The notes: generated by a model from the letters alone, not told the origin. A stretch of DNA of 64,000 nt from Geminicoccaceae bacterium (GCA_020638495.1 JACKIN010000007.1:1-64000), one strand, 5' to 3'; counted from the first letter of the stretch, positions 16,391 through 25,415 are shown. A program made the numbers and translations.

Positions 16391-16963
16391 CTACAGCAAT
16401 GACCCCTGCTCGGGCGGGTAGCTGAGCCGCGTGCCGTCCACGCGTGCGAACGGTGTCAGCTCGTGCATCCGGTGGCTGCTCTCCGACAGGATCTCGACCA
16501 CGGGCAGGCCGCGCGCCAAGAGCGCGTCGGCGACCAGCGAGCGATGGCAGCGCCACGGCACGGCTTCCGCGCACATCATGGCGAGGCGCTTCTCGCGGCT
16601 CATGTCGACGAGCCGGTCGAGGGCTGCCGCGAACGCCTCTGTCTGCATGTGGTCGGCGTAGCCGCGGAAGCCCGCGTTGCGCCAGCCGGTGTTGGGCGAA
16701 TCCGCCCTCGCCCGCCGGAGGCCGCCCAGCTCGCGCATTTGCACGTAGTCGACGCGCACCGTTGCGAGGCTCTCGGCCAGCGCATCGCCGTTGAACTGCG
16801 GGTTGCGGCGCGAACGCGGGACGGTACGGACGTCGACGACGAGCTCGATGCCGTGGGCGCGCAGCACGGCGATGAAGCGCTCGATCGGCAAGGTCGAGTG
16901 GCCGACGGTGAAGACGGCTCCCTCGGGCCAATCGGGTCGCTGCGGCGGCTGAAGATCGCTCAT
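16391..16963 (-). CDS. DUF488 family protein
   Basis: This 190-residue protein of the DUF488 family shows TVGHSTLPIERFIAVLRAHG near the start, a VVDVRTVPRSRRNPQFN strand-loop, ARADSPNTGWRNAGFRGYAD and the cysteine motif AMMCAEAVPWRCHRS. The fold is small and the family function is undetermined. It starts 14 bp after the upstream reductase stop and ends 28 bp before the UDG gene, indicating co-transcription. Confidence 0.88.
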   Translation of the reverse strand: MSDLQPPQRPDWPEGAVFTVGHSTLPIERFIAVLRAHGIELVVDVRTVPRSRRNPQFNGDALAESLATVRVDYVQMRELGGLRRARADSPNTGWRNAGFRGYADHMQTEAFAAALDRLVDMSREKRLAMMCAEAVPWRCHRSLVADALLARGLPVVEILSESSHRMHELTPFARVDGTRLSYPPEQGSLL

Positions 16964-16977
16964 TGAATGCTCCGGCG

Positions 16978-18507
16978 CTACGGCGAGCGCCCCTGTTCCA
17001 TCGCGAGCTCGGCCTCGAGGCTCGCCATGTCCCGCCCCATGGTCAGCACGGCCAGGGTCCGACCGCCCTTGATGTAGCGCAGCGTGGCGTCGCGCGGGGC
17101 GAGCTCGCCGTCCTGCTCGATCCTATCCCAGGTGCTCGCATGGCCGTGATAGTGGAGCACGAGGTCATGCTGCATGGTCCAGAAGAACGGCACGGCCGTG
17201 TACGCTTCCCGAGCGCCCAGCATGTTGCGGGCGGCGGTCTGCCCCTGCCGCTCCGCCACGACCCAGTGCTCGACACGCAGGCGCTCGCGGCTGTAGGGGT
17301 CCGGCCAGCGCGCGATGTCGCCCGCGGCGAAGATGCCCTGAACGCTGGTTTCCAGATGCTCGTCGACGAGCACGCCATCGTCCATGGCGAGGCCGGCCTG
17401 CTCTGCGAGAGCGAGCCGTGGCCGCACGCCGATGCCAAAGACGACGACGTCCGCCTCGATGGCGGCGCCGTTGTCGAGATGCACGCGCTTTTCGTCGATC
17501 CCGGCAACCTTCCGGCCGAGGTGGAAGACAACGCCGTGCTCCTCGTGGACATCCCTGACCACATCACTGATGGCGGCACCGAAGAGCCGCTCCATGGGCC
17601 GGCGCTCCGGTGCCACGACGCTCACGTCGACGCCGCGCTGGCGGAGCGCCGCCGCCGTCTCAAGGCCGATGAAGCTCGCCCCGACGACGACCGCACGGCG
17701 CCCTTCCGTGGCACGGTCGACAAGGGCCTGGCAGTCGGCGAGCGACCGCAGGGTCAGCACGTGCGGCAGCTCGGCCCCGCGCACGTCGAGGCGGACCGGC
17801 TCTGCGCCTGTCGCGAGCAGCAGCTTCGTGTAGTCGAGGGCACTGCCGTCATCGAGGGTGACGCGATGGTTCGGCACGTCGATCCGGGTGGCCCGCGTGT
17901 CGAGCCGCAGCTCGATTCCCTTCCGTTCGTAGCTCCTGCTCCCCGCCAGCGGCAACCATTTCTCCGGCACCTTGCCCGACAGGAACTCCTTGGATAGGTT
18001 GGGTCGATCATAGGGCGGCGAGCTGTCCGCGCTGACGACGACCACAGCACCTGCGAAGCCCTCACGGCGCAGCATCTCCGCCGCGGCATAGCCCGCGGCG
18101 CCACCGCCGATGATGACCATGCGCGCGTCGGACTCGGCTCCTGGCCGCGCGGCGGCAGGGCTGATCTTTGGCGCCTTCTCACGCACGACGATGCGACCAT
18201 CCTGCCTCTCGACGCGCCAGCAAGAGGCGGGCCGGAAGGCGGGTGCGGCCAGGGCTTCACCCGTGCGCAGGCTGAAGCACGCGTGGTGCCAGGGGCAGCG
18301 CACCGTCTCCCCCACCAGGAGCCCGTCGGCCAGGGGAGCCCCGTAGTGGGTGCACGCGGCGCCGATTGCGAAGACGGCCTCGCCACGGCGTGCCACCAGG
18401 ACGGCTTCGTCGCCGACATGCCCGACCAGCATCCGGCCGTCCTGAAGGTCGGCCTCGGGAATTCCCCGGGTCAGATCGGGACCCGTCGTCTCGGTCTCGT
18501 CGGCCAC
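16978..18507 (-). CDS. Rieske-domain NAD(P)/FAD ferredoxin reductase-like protein
   Basis: This 509-residue fusion has an N-terminal Rieske 2Fe-2S domain (CTHYGAPL and CPWHHACF, about residues 45-75) and a C-terminal pyridine-nucleotide disulfide reductase fold. The latter has FAD motif IIGGGAAGYAA, NAD motif VVGASFIGLE and the second FAD motif IFAAGDIA. The layout is that of AIFM3-like or Rieske-coupled ferredoxin reductases, which pass electrons from NAD(P)H to a 2Fe-2S centre; no partner oxygenase is nearby. A GTG at 18507 is chosen because GGAGGAAAG precedes it by five bases; the frame open to 18714 lacks any such support. It heads the DUF488-UDG operon. Confidence 0.9.
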   Translation of the reverse strand: MADETETTGPDLTRGIPEADLQDGRMLVGHVGDEAVLVARRGEAVFAIGAACTHYGAPLADGLLVGETVRCPWHHACFSLRTGEALAAPAFRPASCWRVERQDGRIVVREKAPKISPAAARPGAESDARMVIIGGGAAGYAAAEMLRREGFAGAVVVVSADSSPPYDRPNLSKEFLSGKVPEKWLPLAGSRSYERKGIELRLDTRATRIDVPNHRVTLDDGSALDYTKLLLATGAEPVRLDVRGAELPHVLTLRSLADCQALVDRATEGRRAVVVGASFIGLETAAALRQRGVDVSVVAPERRPMERLFGAAISDVVRDVHEEHGVVFHLGRKVAGIDEKRVHLDNGAAIEADVVVFGIGVRPRLALAEQAGLAMDDGVLVDEHLETSVQGIFAAGDIARWPDPYSRERLRVEHWVVAERQGQTAARNMLGAREAYTAVPFFWTMQHDLVLHYHGHASTWDRIEQDGELAPRDATLRYIKGGRTLAVLTMGRDMASLEAELAMEQGRSP

Positions 18508-18616
18508 GGCGTCTTTCCTCCGGGCAGTTCGTCGCCTTCGGACCAACCGTTGCCAGCACCGCTCGTTCCCCTCTAGTCTCTGTGCCGGAGAAGGCTGAAA
18601 ACAGAGGGGAACCCAC

Positions 18617-19669
18617 ATGCCCACGACACGCCGCCGCCTCGGACTGCTCGCCGCCACCGCCGCCACGGTCGCCCTGCTGGGCGCTTCGGGCGCCAGGGCC
18701 GAGGGCGAGACCATCTACTACATGATCCCGACCCTGCTCGACGAGTTCCAGACCGAGAGCCAGGCGGCGATCGAGAACGTCTTCGGCGGCATGGGCTACG
18801 AGGTGATCTCGCTCGACGCCCAGAATCGCGCCGACCTGCAGCTCAACCAGCTCGAGGACGTGATCAACCTCCAGCCCGACGCCATCATCATGAACGCGGT
18901 CGATTTCGACGCCATCGTGCCGGGCATCGAGAAGGCGCGGGCCGCCGGCATCAAGGTGGTCAACTACGACCGGCAGATCCGCACGACCGAGTTCGAGCTG
19001 ACCTCGGTCGCGGGCACGGTCGAGATCGGCCGCACGGCAGCCGCCGAGGCCATTCGCCTGCTCACCGAGCGCAATGGCGGGCCGACCGGCACGGTCCTGC
19101 AGATCCTGGGCGATCCCGGCGACAACTACACCCTCGACATCCAGCAGGGCTTCGAGGAGGTGATGGCGGCCGAGGCGCCGGACGTGGAGATCGTCACCAA
19201 GGCGGCGATGCAGTGGGAGGCGACCAATGCCGGCCGCATCTTCGAGGACCAGCTCCTGGTCAACGACAAGATCGACCTCGTCTTCGCCCACGCCGCCCAC
19301 CTGACCGTGCCGATCGTCGCCATCATGGAGGCCCAGGGCAGGAAGCCCGGCGAGATCATGCTGATGGCCTCGAACGGTGCTCCGGTCGGCCTCGACAACA
19401 TCAGGAACGGCTGGCAGCAGGTCGAGGTCGAGCAGCCGCTCTACGCGCAGATCTACGGCCTCGCCATGTTCATGCCGAAGATCCTGCGGGGCGAGCCGCT
19501 CGAGCCCGGCATGTATGACGTCACCGGCCTTTCGGCCGAGCTGACGATCGAGGACTGGGGTCCCGACCTCAAGGTGCCGGGGGCGGCGATCACGCCAGAG
19601 AATGTCGACGACACCCGCTTCTGGGGCAACCTCACCCCGCCCACGGACCCGGTCACGGTCGTCGAATAG
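18617..19669 (+). CDS. Sugar ABC transporter periplasmic binding protein
   Basis: This 350-residue type 1 periplasmic binding protein begins with a signal peptide (MPTTRRRLGLLAATAATVAL, cleavage about residue 28 after ARA). Mature features include MIPTLLDEFQTESQAAI, NYDRQIRTTEFE and AHAAHLTVPIVAIMEAQG. It is followed, after a long stem-loop, by the permease gene at 19745. The missing ATPase is probably the single-NBD protein at 13124-13876. Confidence 0.92.
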   Translation: MPTTRRRLGLLAATAATVALLGASGARAEGETIYYMIPTLLDEFQTESQAAIENVFGGMGYEVISLDAQNRADLQLNQLEDVINLQPDAIIMNAVDFDAIVPGIEKARAAGIKVVNYDRQIRTTEFELTSVAGTVEIGRTAAAEAIRLLTERNGGPTGTVLQILGDPGDNYTLDIQQGFEEVMAAEAPDVEIVTKAAMQWEATNAGRIFEDQLLVNDKIDLVFAHAAHLTVPIVAIMEAQGRKPGEIMLMASNGAPVGLDNIRNGWQQVEVEQPLYAQIYGLAMFMPKILRGEPLEPGMYDVTGLSAELTIEDWGPDLKVPGAAITPENVDDTRFWGNLTPPTDPVTVVE

Positions 19670-19688
19670 GCCAGAAGCTCACAACCAC

Positions 19689-19724
19689 GCGCACCCGGGC
19701 GGCAGCCCTGCCGTCCGGGTGCGC
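19689..19724 (+). promoter_or_regulatory. Long intergenic stem-loop between binding protein and permease genes
   Basis: Arms GCGCACCCGGG and CGGCAG pair with CTGCCG and TCCGGGTGCGC, giving a 17-bp stem with one G-U pair and a minimal loop. There is no T-run, so full termination is unlikely. Such hairpins often protect the 5' mRNA and keep the binding protein in excess over the membrane subunits; that role is inferred. Confidence 0.65.
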
Positions 19725-19744
19725 CGCGTTCGCCGGGGATCATC

Positions 19745-20746
19745 ATGCAGGCCAGGACAACGACGCCGGCGGGCATCCCGCCCCGCCTGATCGAGCTCGT
19801 TCTCGATCACCTCGTCTGGTTCATCCTGGCGGTCATCCTGCTCGTCTGCTCGCTCTCGATCGACCGCTTCTTCCAGGTCGGCATCTTCCTCAACATCATG
19901 CAGCATGCGACCTTCGTCGGCATCCTCGCCATCGGTCTCGCGTTCTGCATCATCGCCGGGCACATGGACCTCTCGGTCGAATCGGTCATGGCGTTCTCGG
20001 CCATGCTCGGCGCCTGGCTCGCCGCCGACAGCGCCTCGGCCGCCGGCTTCGCGTTGCCGACCATCGTCGTGCTCGCCACCTGCCTCGCCTTCGGGGCGCT
20101 GGCCGGCGCCTTCAACGCCTTTCTCGTCGTCAGGCTCGGCATCAACGCCTTCATCGTGACACTCGCCACCTACATCTCGATCCGCGGCCTCGGCCTGATC
20201 CTGACGGGCGGCCGGTCGATCTACGGCCTGCCTGACGGCTTCAAGGGGGTGGCGGCCACCAGCGTCCTCGGCGTGCCGCTCCTCGTCGTCATCCTTATCC
20301 TGGCCTATGTCGCCTTCGGCCTGCTGCTCACGAGGACGCGTTTCGGCCGCTACATCTACCTCGTCGGCGGCAACCCGGTGGCACCCTTCCGCGCCGGCAT
20401 CGACGTGCAGAGGATGCTGTTCGCGGCCTTCATCCTCTCCGGCGTGCTGGCGGCCTTCGCCGGCTTCCTGCTGGCGTCGCGCACCAATGGCGCCACGCCC
20501 AATCTCGGCCTCGGCATGCTCTTCGAGGTCTTCGCCGCGGTGGTCATCGGCGGCGTCTCGCTCAAGGGCGGCATCGGCCGCCTCTCCGGCGTCTTCGCCG
20601 GCGTGCTGCTGCTTTCGACCATCGACACCGCCATCAACGTGATGGGCCTCGATGCCTCCTACATGCAGGTGATCCGGGGCGGGCTGATGCTGCTCGCGGT
20701 GCTGCTCGACAGCCTCAAGTCGCGGATCAGGAAGCGCTACCTTTGA
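19745..20746 (+). CDS. Sugar ABC transporter permease (CUT2 type)
   Basis: This 333-residue inner-membrane permease of the RbsC/FrcC type carries GRYIYLVGGNPVAPFRAGI (coupling loop) and GGVSLKGGIGRLSGVFAGVL. About eight to ten hydrophobic helices are evident. It works with the binding protein upstream. Its stop overlaps the TTG start of the beta-helix membrane protein (TTGA), so the two are probably translated together, an unusual partner for a sugar permease. Confidence 0.92.
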   Translation: MQARTTTPAGIPPRLIELVLDHLVWFILAVILLVCSLSIDRFFQVGIFLNIMQHATFVGILAIGLAFCIIAGHMDLSVESVMAFSAMLGAWLAADSASAAGFALPTIVVLATCLAFGALAGAFNAFLVVRLGINAFIVTLATYISIRGLGLILTGGRSIYGLPDGFKGVAATSVLGVPLLVVILILAYVAFGLLLTRTRFGRYIYLVGGNPVAPFRAGIDVQRMLFAAFILSGVLAAFAGFLLASRTNGATPNLGLGMLFEVFAAVVIGGVSLKGGIGRLSGVFAGVLLLSTIDTAINVMGLDASYMQVIRGGLMLLAVLLDSLKSRIRKRYL

Positions 20747-22428
20747 CGACGCTCGCCGGCTTCGAACCCCTGTCGCCGGCCGAGCGGTCGCTGCTGAAGA
20801 GCCTGGAAAGCGGCCAGTTCGACCGGCTCGGCGATGGCAGCCTGCCGGCGCCGGACGCGGCCGACCGCACGATCCGCGCCACCCTGCTCCGCTTCCTCCT
20901 GGTTGGCGGCCCCGACGCGCCGCGGCCGCACGAGAAGGGCATCCGGGTCAGCGGCGCGCTGATCACCGGAACGCTCGATCTCGAAGGCTGCCGCATCCCG
21001 CGCGACATCGGCCTCGTAGACTGTCGCTTCACCGCGGCACCGATCATGCGATCCGCCATCGTCGACACCGTCTTCTTCGACGGCTCGACGCTGCCCGGCC
21101 TCGTCGCCGACCTGCTCGAGGCGCGCGGCTCGATCTTCCTGCGCAGCGCCGCGGTCAGCGGCAGCGTGGTCATGCCCGGCGCCAGGCTCGGCGGCGAGCT
21201 GGTCTGCGACGGGGCCGCGCTGACGCAGCGGGACGGGCTGGCGCTCGACCTCGAGCGGCTCGAGGCGCGCGGCGGCGTGCGCCTGCGCGGCACCACGGCG
21301 CGGGGCGGCATCCGCCTGGGCGGCGCGCGGCTGGGCGGCGACCTCGACGCCGTCGGCGCCACGCTCGAGCGGCCCGACGCCCTGGCCCTCGACGCGGACG
21401 GGCTCATCGCCGACGGCGACGTCGTGCTGCGGCTGGCACGGGTGACGGGCCACGCCCGGTTCATCGGCGCGCGGATCGACGGCGACCTCGACTGCAGCGG
21501 CGCCGACCTCCGGCGGCCCGGCGGCGCCGTCCTCACGCTCGATCGCGCGGTGATCGAGGGCGCCTTCTTCCTTCGCCAGCAGGCGGCGGTCGACGGCACG
21601 CTCAGCCTCGTCGGCGCCTCGCTGGGCGCCGTGGTCGACGCGCCCGACAGCTGGCCCGGGCCGGGCGACCTCCTGCTCAACCGCTGCAACTACGCCGCCC
21701 TCCTCGACTGCCCGGTCGACGCCGCGACCCGCCTCGACTGGCTCGGCCGCCAGGAGCCCACCCGCTGGGGCGACGACTTCTGGCCGCAGCCGTATGAGCA
21801 GCTCGCCAGGGTTCTGGCCGAGATGGGCCACGACACCGACGCCCGCGAGGTGCTGATCCAGAAGGAGCGGCTGCAGCGCCGCGCCCGCCGCGCCCGCAGC
21901 TCCAGCGGCGCGGTCCGGGCCATCCTCGCCCTCAACGACCTTCTGCTGGGCATCACGGTGCGCTACGGGCACCAGTCCCTGCTCGCCTTCGCCTGGCTCG
22001 GCCTCTTCTGGCTCGCCGGCGCCGGCCTCCTCGCCACGCTCGCGGCGCAGGACGCGCTGCGTCCCAACGTCCCGATCGTGCTCCGCTCACCCGAATGGGC
22101 CCTCTGCTCGACGCCGACCACAAAGCGGCTCTATTTGCCATCGCTCGACGTGACCCGACCGGGGCTGGCGGCGCCGGGCCAGTCGCAGCTCGACTGCTAC
22201 CTCGCCCAGCCCGAGGGTCAGAGCTACCCGAAATTCAACTTCTGGATCTACTCGCTCGATGCCCTGACCCCCGGCCTCGAGACCGGCCAGCAGGACTATT
22301 GGGCGCCCGACACGCGCAGCACCTGGGGCCGCATCGGTCGCGCGTATCTCTACGTCCACGTCCTCGTCGGCTGGGCGTTGAGCCTGCTCGCGATCGCCGG
22401 CTTCTCGGGCCTCGTCCGCTCACGCTGA
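20743..22428 (+). CDS. Beta-helix/pentapeptide-like membrane protein, function unknown
   Basis: This 561-residue protein has a repetitive domain (about 60-330) built from units such as IRVSGALITGTLDLEGC and ARLGGELVCDGAAL, recurring about every 20 residues, as in a right-handed beta-helix. A basic coiled segment (RLQRRARRARSSS) and two C-terminal membrane helices follow (LLAFAWLGLFWLAGAGLLA and a last one ending SGLVRSR). Between the helices lies FWIYSLDALTPGLETGQ, placed like a channel pore loop. Proteins of this build are often called membrane-associated oxidoreductases, but I see no cofactor motif. The TTG start overlaps the permease stop. Function unknown. Confidence 0.75.
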   Translation: MTTLAGFEPLSPAERSLLKSLESGQFDRLGDGSLPAPDAADRTIRATLLRFLLVGGPDAPRPHEKGIRVSGALITGTLDLEGCRIPRDIGLVDCRFTAAPIMRSAIVDTVFFDGSTLPGLVADLLEARGSIFLRSAAVSGSVVMPGARLGGELVCDGAALTQRDGLALDLERLEARGGVRLRGTTARGGIRLGGARLGGDLDAVGATLERPDALALDADGLIADGDVVLRLARVTGHARFIGARIDGDLDCSGADLRRPGGAVLTLDRAVIEGAFFLRQQAAVDGTLSLVGASLGAVVDAPDSWPGPGDLLLNRCNYAALLDCPVDAATRLDWLGRQEPTRWGDDFWPQPYEQLARVLAEMGHDTDAREVLIQKERLQRRARRARSSSGAVRAILALNDLLLGITVRYGHQSLLAFAWLGLFWLAGAGLLATLAAQDALRPNVPIVLRSPEWALCSTPTTKRLYLPSLDVTRPGLAAPGQSQLDCYLAQPEGQSYPKFNFWIYSLDALTPGLETGQQDYWAPDTRSTWGRIGRAYLYVHVLVGWALSLLAIAGFSGLVRSR

Positions 22429-22433
22429 AAGCC

Positions 22434-22449
22434 TGCCTCGGGCGAGGCA
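22434..22449 (+). terminator. Hairpin after the beta-helix protein gene
   Basis: Arms TGCCTCG and CGAGGCA around GG, followed by CCCTTT, lie six bases past the stop codon. The stem is perfect but the T-tract is poor, so it is a weak terminator candidate or an mRNA 3' end stabiliser. Confidence 0.4.
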
Positions 22450-22519
22450 CCCTTTCCATCGCGGGGCCTTCGGGGCTATCTGGCCAGAAGCGCACGCTCC
22501 ACCACCGCCGGAACGCCCC

Positions 22520-24052
22520 ATGCCCCAGACCATCGACGCCCTCCTCGCCCCCCATGCCGCAAGCGCCCCGGCCATCGGCGCGCCGGACCGGACGTGGCTC
22601 GACTTCGCCGGGCTGCGCGAGCTCGTGGCCGAGACCCGCTCCAGCCTCGCCGCCAACGGCATCGGCCGCAACGACCGGGTCGCCATCGTCCTGCCGAACG
22701 GCCCGGAGATGGCCGCGGCCTTCGTCGCGGTCGCCGCCAGCGCCACCACGGCCCCGCTCAACCCGGCCTACCGGGCCGAGGAGCTCGATTTCTATCTCTC
22801 GGACCTCGGGGCGAAGGCGCTGATCGTCGGCCGGGACGAGGCCGGCCCGGCGGTCGCCGCCGCCGAGCGCCATGGCTGCCGCATCCTGCGGCTGGAGAGC
22901 GATGCCGGGGCGCCGGCCGGTCGCTTCCGCCTCGCGAGCGACGGGGCCAAGGTGAAGGCGGCGAGCCCGGCCGCCGCCGGGGCCGACGACGTGGCGCTGG
23001 TGCTGCACACGTCCGGCACGACGTCGCGGCCGAAGATCGTTCCGCTCCTGCAGCGCAACCTCGCGGCCTCGGCCCGGCATATCGGCCAGACGCTGGCGCT
23101 CGGCCCCGCCGATCGCTGCCTCAACATCATGCCGCTCTTCCACATCCACGGCCTGATCGCGGCGGTCACCAGCTCGCTCGCCGCCGGCGCCTCGGTCGCC
23201 TGCTCGCCCGGCTTCAACGCCCTTCGCTTCTTCGCCTGGCTCGAGGACGTCGACCCCACCTGGTACACGGCCGTGCCGACCATGCACCAGGCGATCCTGA
23301 CGCGCGCCGACCGCAACAAGGACATCATCGCCAGGATAAGGCTCCGCTTCATCCGCTCCTCCTCGGCCTCGCTGCCGCCCCAGGTCATGGCGGCGCTCGA
23401 GGAGACCTTCGGCTGCCCGGTGATCGAGAGCTACGGCATGACCGAGGCGACCCACCAGATGGCCTCGAACCCGCTGCCCCCGGCACCGCGCAAGCCGGGC
23501 TCGGTCGGCATCGCCGCCGGGCCGGAGGTGCGGATCGCCAACGCGGCGAACGGCTTCGTCGCAGAGGGCGGCATCGGCGAGGTGGTTATCTCCGGCCCCA
23601 ACGTCACGCCCGGCTACGAGGCCAACGAGGCGGCCAACGCCGCGAACTTCTTCCAGGCGGAAGGCAAGCGCTGGTTTCGCACGGGCGACCAGGGGCTCAT
23701 GGACGAGGCCGGCTATCTGCGCCTCACCGGCCGGCTCAAGGAGATCATCAACCGGGGCGGCGAGAAGGTGAGCCCGCTCGAGGTGGACGAGGTGCTGATG
23801 GACCACCCGGCCGTCCAGCAGGTGGTCACCTTCGCCATGCCGCACGCGAAGCTCGGCGAGGACGTCGCCGCCGCCGTGGTCCTGCGGGAAGGCAAGAGCG
23901 CCGACGAGCGCTCGATCCGCGATTTCGCCGCCACGCGCCTCGCCGACTTCAAGGTGCCGCGCCGGGTCGTCATCCTCGACGAGATCCCCAAGGGTGCCAC
24001 CGGCAAGCTGCAGCGCATCGGCCTCGCCCAGAAGCTCGGCCTCGGCACGTGA
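22520..24052 (+). CDS. Acyl-CoA synthetase, likely oxalate-CoA ligase
   Basis: This 510-residue ANL-superfamily AMP-forming ligase has the P-loop LVLHTSGTTSRPK near 170, A5 motif ESYGMTEATHQM, A7 WFRTGDQG, A8 LKEIINRGGEKVSP and A10 KGATGKLQR. Overall wording (MPLFHIHGLIAAVTSSLAAG, DPTWYTAVPTMHQAIL, EATHQMASNPLPP) resembles plant AAE3, yeast Pcs60 and bacterial oxalyl-CoA synthetases. It would convert oxalate, ATP and CoA to oxalyl-CoA. The stop overlaps the start of a ketopantoate-reductase-family gene, which suits reduction of oxalyl-CoA. Substrate is an inference from family resemblance and context. Confidence 0.82.
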   Translation: MPQTIDALLAPHAASAPAIGAPDRTWLDFAGLRELVAETRSSLAANGIGRNDRVAIVLPNGPEMAAAFVAVAASATTAPLNPAYRAEELDFYLSDLGAKALIVGRDEAGPAVAAAERHGCRILRLESDAGAPAGRFRLASDGAKVKAASPAAAGADDVALVLHTSGTTSRPKIVPLLQRNLAASARHIGQTLALGPADRCLNIMPLFHIHGLIAAVTSSLAAGASVACSPGFNALRFFAWLEDVDPTWYTAVPTMHQAILTRADRNKDIIARIRLRFIRSSSASLPPQVMAALEETFGCPVIESYGMTEATHQMASNPLPPAPRKPGSVGIAAGPEVRIANAANGFVAEGGIGEVVISGPNVTPGYEANEAANAANFFQAEGKRWFRTGDQGLMDEAGYLRLTGRLKEIINRGGEKVSPLEVDEVLMDHPAVQQVVTFAMPHAKLGEDVAAAVVLREGKSADERSIRDFAATRLADFKVPRRVVILDEIPKGATGKLQRIGLAQKLGLGT

Positions 24053-25026
24053 AGATCTGCATTTATGGCGCGGGGGCGATCGGCGGCCTCATCGGCGCCC
24101 GCCTCGCCCGAACGGGAATCGAGACGAGCCTCGTCGCCCGCGGCCCGCATCTCGCCGCCATGCAGGCGAACGGCCTGACGCTGGTCGATGGCGACGAGCG
24201 CTTCACCGCGGCCGTCACCGCCACCGACGAGCCGGCGAAGCTCGGGCCGCAGGACTACGTGATCGTCACCCTCAAGGCGCACCAGGTGCCGGGCGTGGTG
24301 CCTTTGCTGCAGTCGCTGCTCGGCCCCGAGACCGCCGTGGTCATGGCAACCAACGGCGTGCCCTGGTGGTATTTCCACGGGCTGGAAGGCCCGCATGAAG
24401 GCCACCGCCTAGCCAGCGTCGATCCGGGCGACGTGCAATGGTCCGGCATCGGGCCGGAGCGCGTCATCGGCTGTGTCGTCTACCCGGCGGCCGAGGTGGA
24501 GGAGCCCGGTGTCATCCGCCTCGTCGAGGGCGACCGGTTCTCGCTCGGCGAGCCTTCGGGCGAGCGCACGCCCCGCATCGAGGCGCTCTCGAAGGTTCTG
24601 ATCGAGACCGGCCTCAAGGCGCCGATCCGGCCGAAGATCCGGGACGAGATCTGGATAAAGCTCTGGGGCAACCTCTCCTTCAACCCGATCAGCGCGCTTA
24701 CCGGTGCCACGCTCGACGCCATCTGCGCCGATCCCGGCACCCGTGCCGTCGCCCGTGCGATGATGCTCGAGGCCCAGGCCACGGCCGAGAAGCTGGGCGT
24801 CCGCTTCGCCATCGATGTCGACAGGCGCATCGCCGGCGCCGCCGCCGTCGGCGCCCACAAGACATCGATGCTGCAGGACCTCGAGCGCGGCCGCCCGATG
24901 GAGATCGACGCCCTGGTCACCGCCGTCCAGGAGATGGCGCGGCTGACCGAGACCGCCTCGCCCACCCTGGATGCGGTTCTGGCGCTGGTCCAGCTACGGG
25001 CGACGGTGGCGGGGTGCTATGGATGA
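24049..25026 (+). CDS. 2-Dehydropantoate 2-reductase family protein (possible oxalyl-CoA reductase)
   Basis: This 325-residue NAD(P)-dependent reductase starts at a GTG overlapping the ligase stop. It has the Rossmann motif YGAGAIGGLIGARLA, the catalytic-lysine region (VTLKAHQVPG and KIRDEIWIKLWGNLSFNP) and a C-terminal helix domain with TSMLQDLERGRPMEID, where the Glu and Asp fit the family. PanE makes pantoate; in Methylobacterium extorquens a PanE-like protein (PanE2) is, as I recall, the oxalyl-CoA reductase. Direct coupling to an oxalate-type CoA ligase favours that role here over pantothenate synthesis. Confidence 0.82.
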   Translation: MKICIYGAGAIGGLIGARLARTGIETSLVARGPHLAAMQANGLTLVDGDERFTAAVTATDEPAKLGPQDYVIVTLKAHQVPGVVPLLQSLLGPETAVVMATNGVPWWYFHGLEGPHEGHRLASVDPGDVQWSGIGPERVIGCVVYPAAEVEEPGVIRLVEGDRFSLGEPSGERTPRIEALSKVLIETGLKAPIRPKIRDEIWIKLWGNLSFNPISALTGATLDAICADPGTRAVARAMMLEAQATAEKLGVRFAIDVDRRIAGAAAVGAHKTSMLQDLERGRPMEIDALVTAVQEMARLTETASPTLDAVLALVQLRATVAGCYG

Positions 25027-25085
25027 CCAAACGGGCGGAAACTCCATCCGCCGATGGATGAGGATGACACGAATGGCGAAAGGCG

Positions 25086-25415
25086 ATGACCAGGGAATCG
25101 ACCCGGCGCCCGCCAAGGGACTTGTCGGAGCTGCCTCCCAAAGTGCGTGAGGAGTCCGCGCTCGCCGCATTGCGCGCCGATCTTCAGCTCGCTATCGACC
25201 AACTCGACCGGGGCGAAGGCATTCCAGCCGAGGAGGTCTTTCGCAGCCTCCGGGCATGCGGCGCCACGCGCGACGAGCAACACTTTGTCGCGAGGGGCAG
25301 GAGGATCGATGAGCGACATTGCCAAGGTCTTCAGATCAGGTCGCTTCCAGGCTATTCGCCTGCCCGAGAAATATCGCATGGACACCGACGAGGTCGAGAT
25401 CACCCGCGAGGGTGA
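25086..25415 (+). CDS. Possible ParD-like antitoxin remnant
   Basis: Residues about 25-60 (LAALRADLQLAIDQLDRGEG then IPAEEVFRSLRA) resemble the C-terminal part of ParD-type antitoxins. The expected stop after LRA is absent: the frame runs on for another 50 residues and overlaps the start of the VapB-like gene, which suggests a frameshift or decay. No ParE toxin follows. The start at ATG 25086 is one of several nearby ATG codons in different frames, so the N-terminus is unsure. Confidence 0.4.
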   Translation: MTRESTRRPPRDLSELPPKVREESALAALRADLQLAIDQLDRGEGIPAEEVFRSLRACGATRDEQHFVARGRRIDERHCQGLQIRSLPGYSPAREISHGHRRGRDHPRG

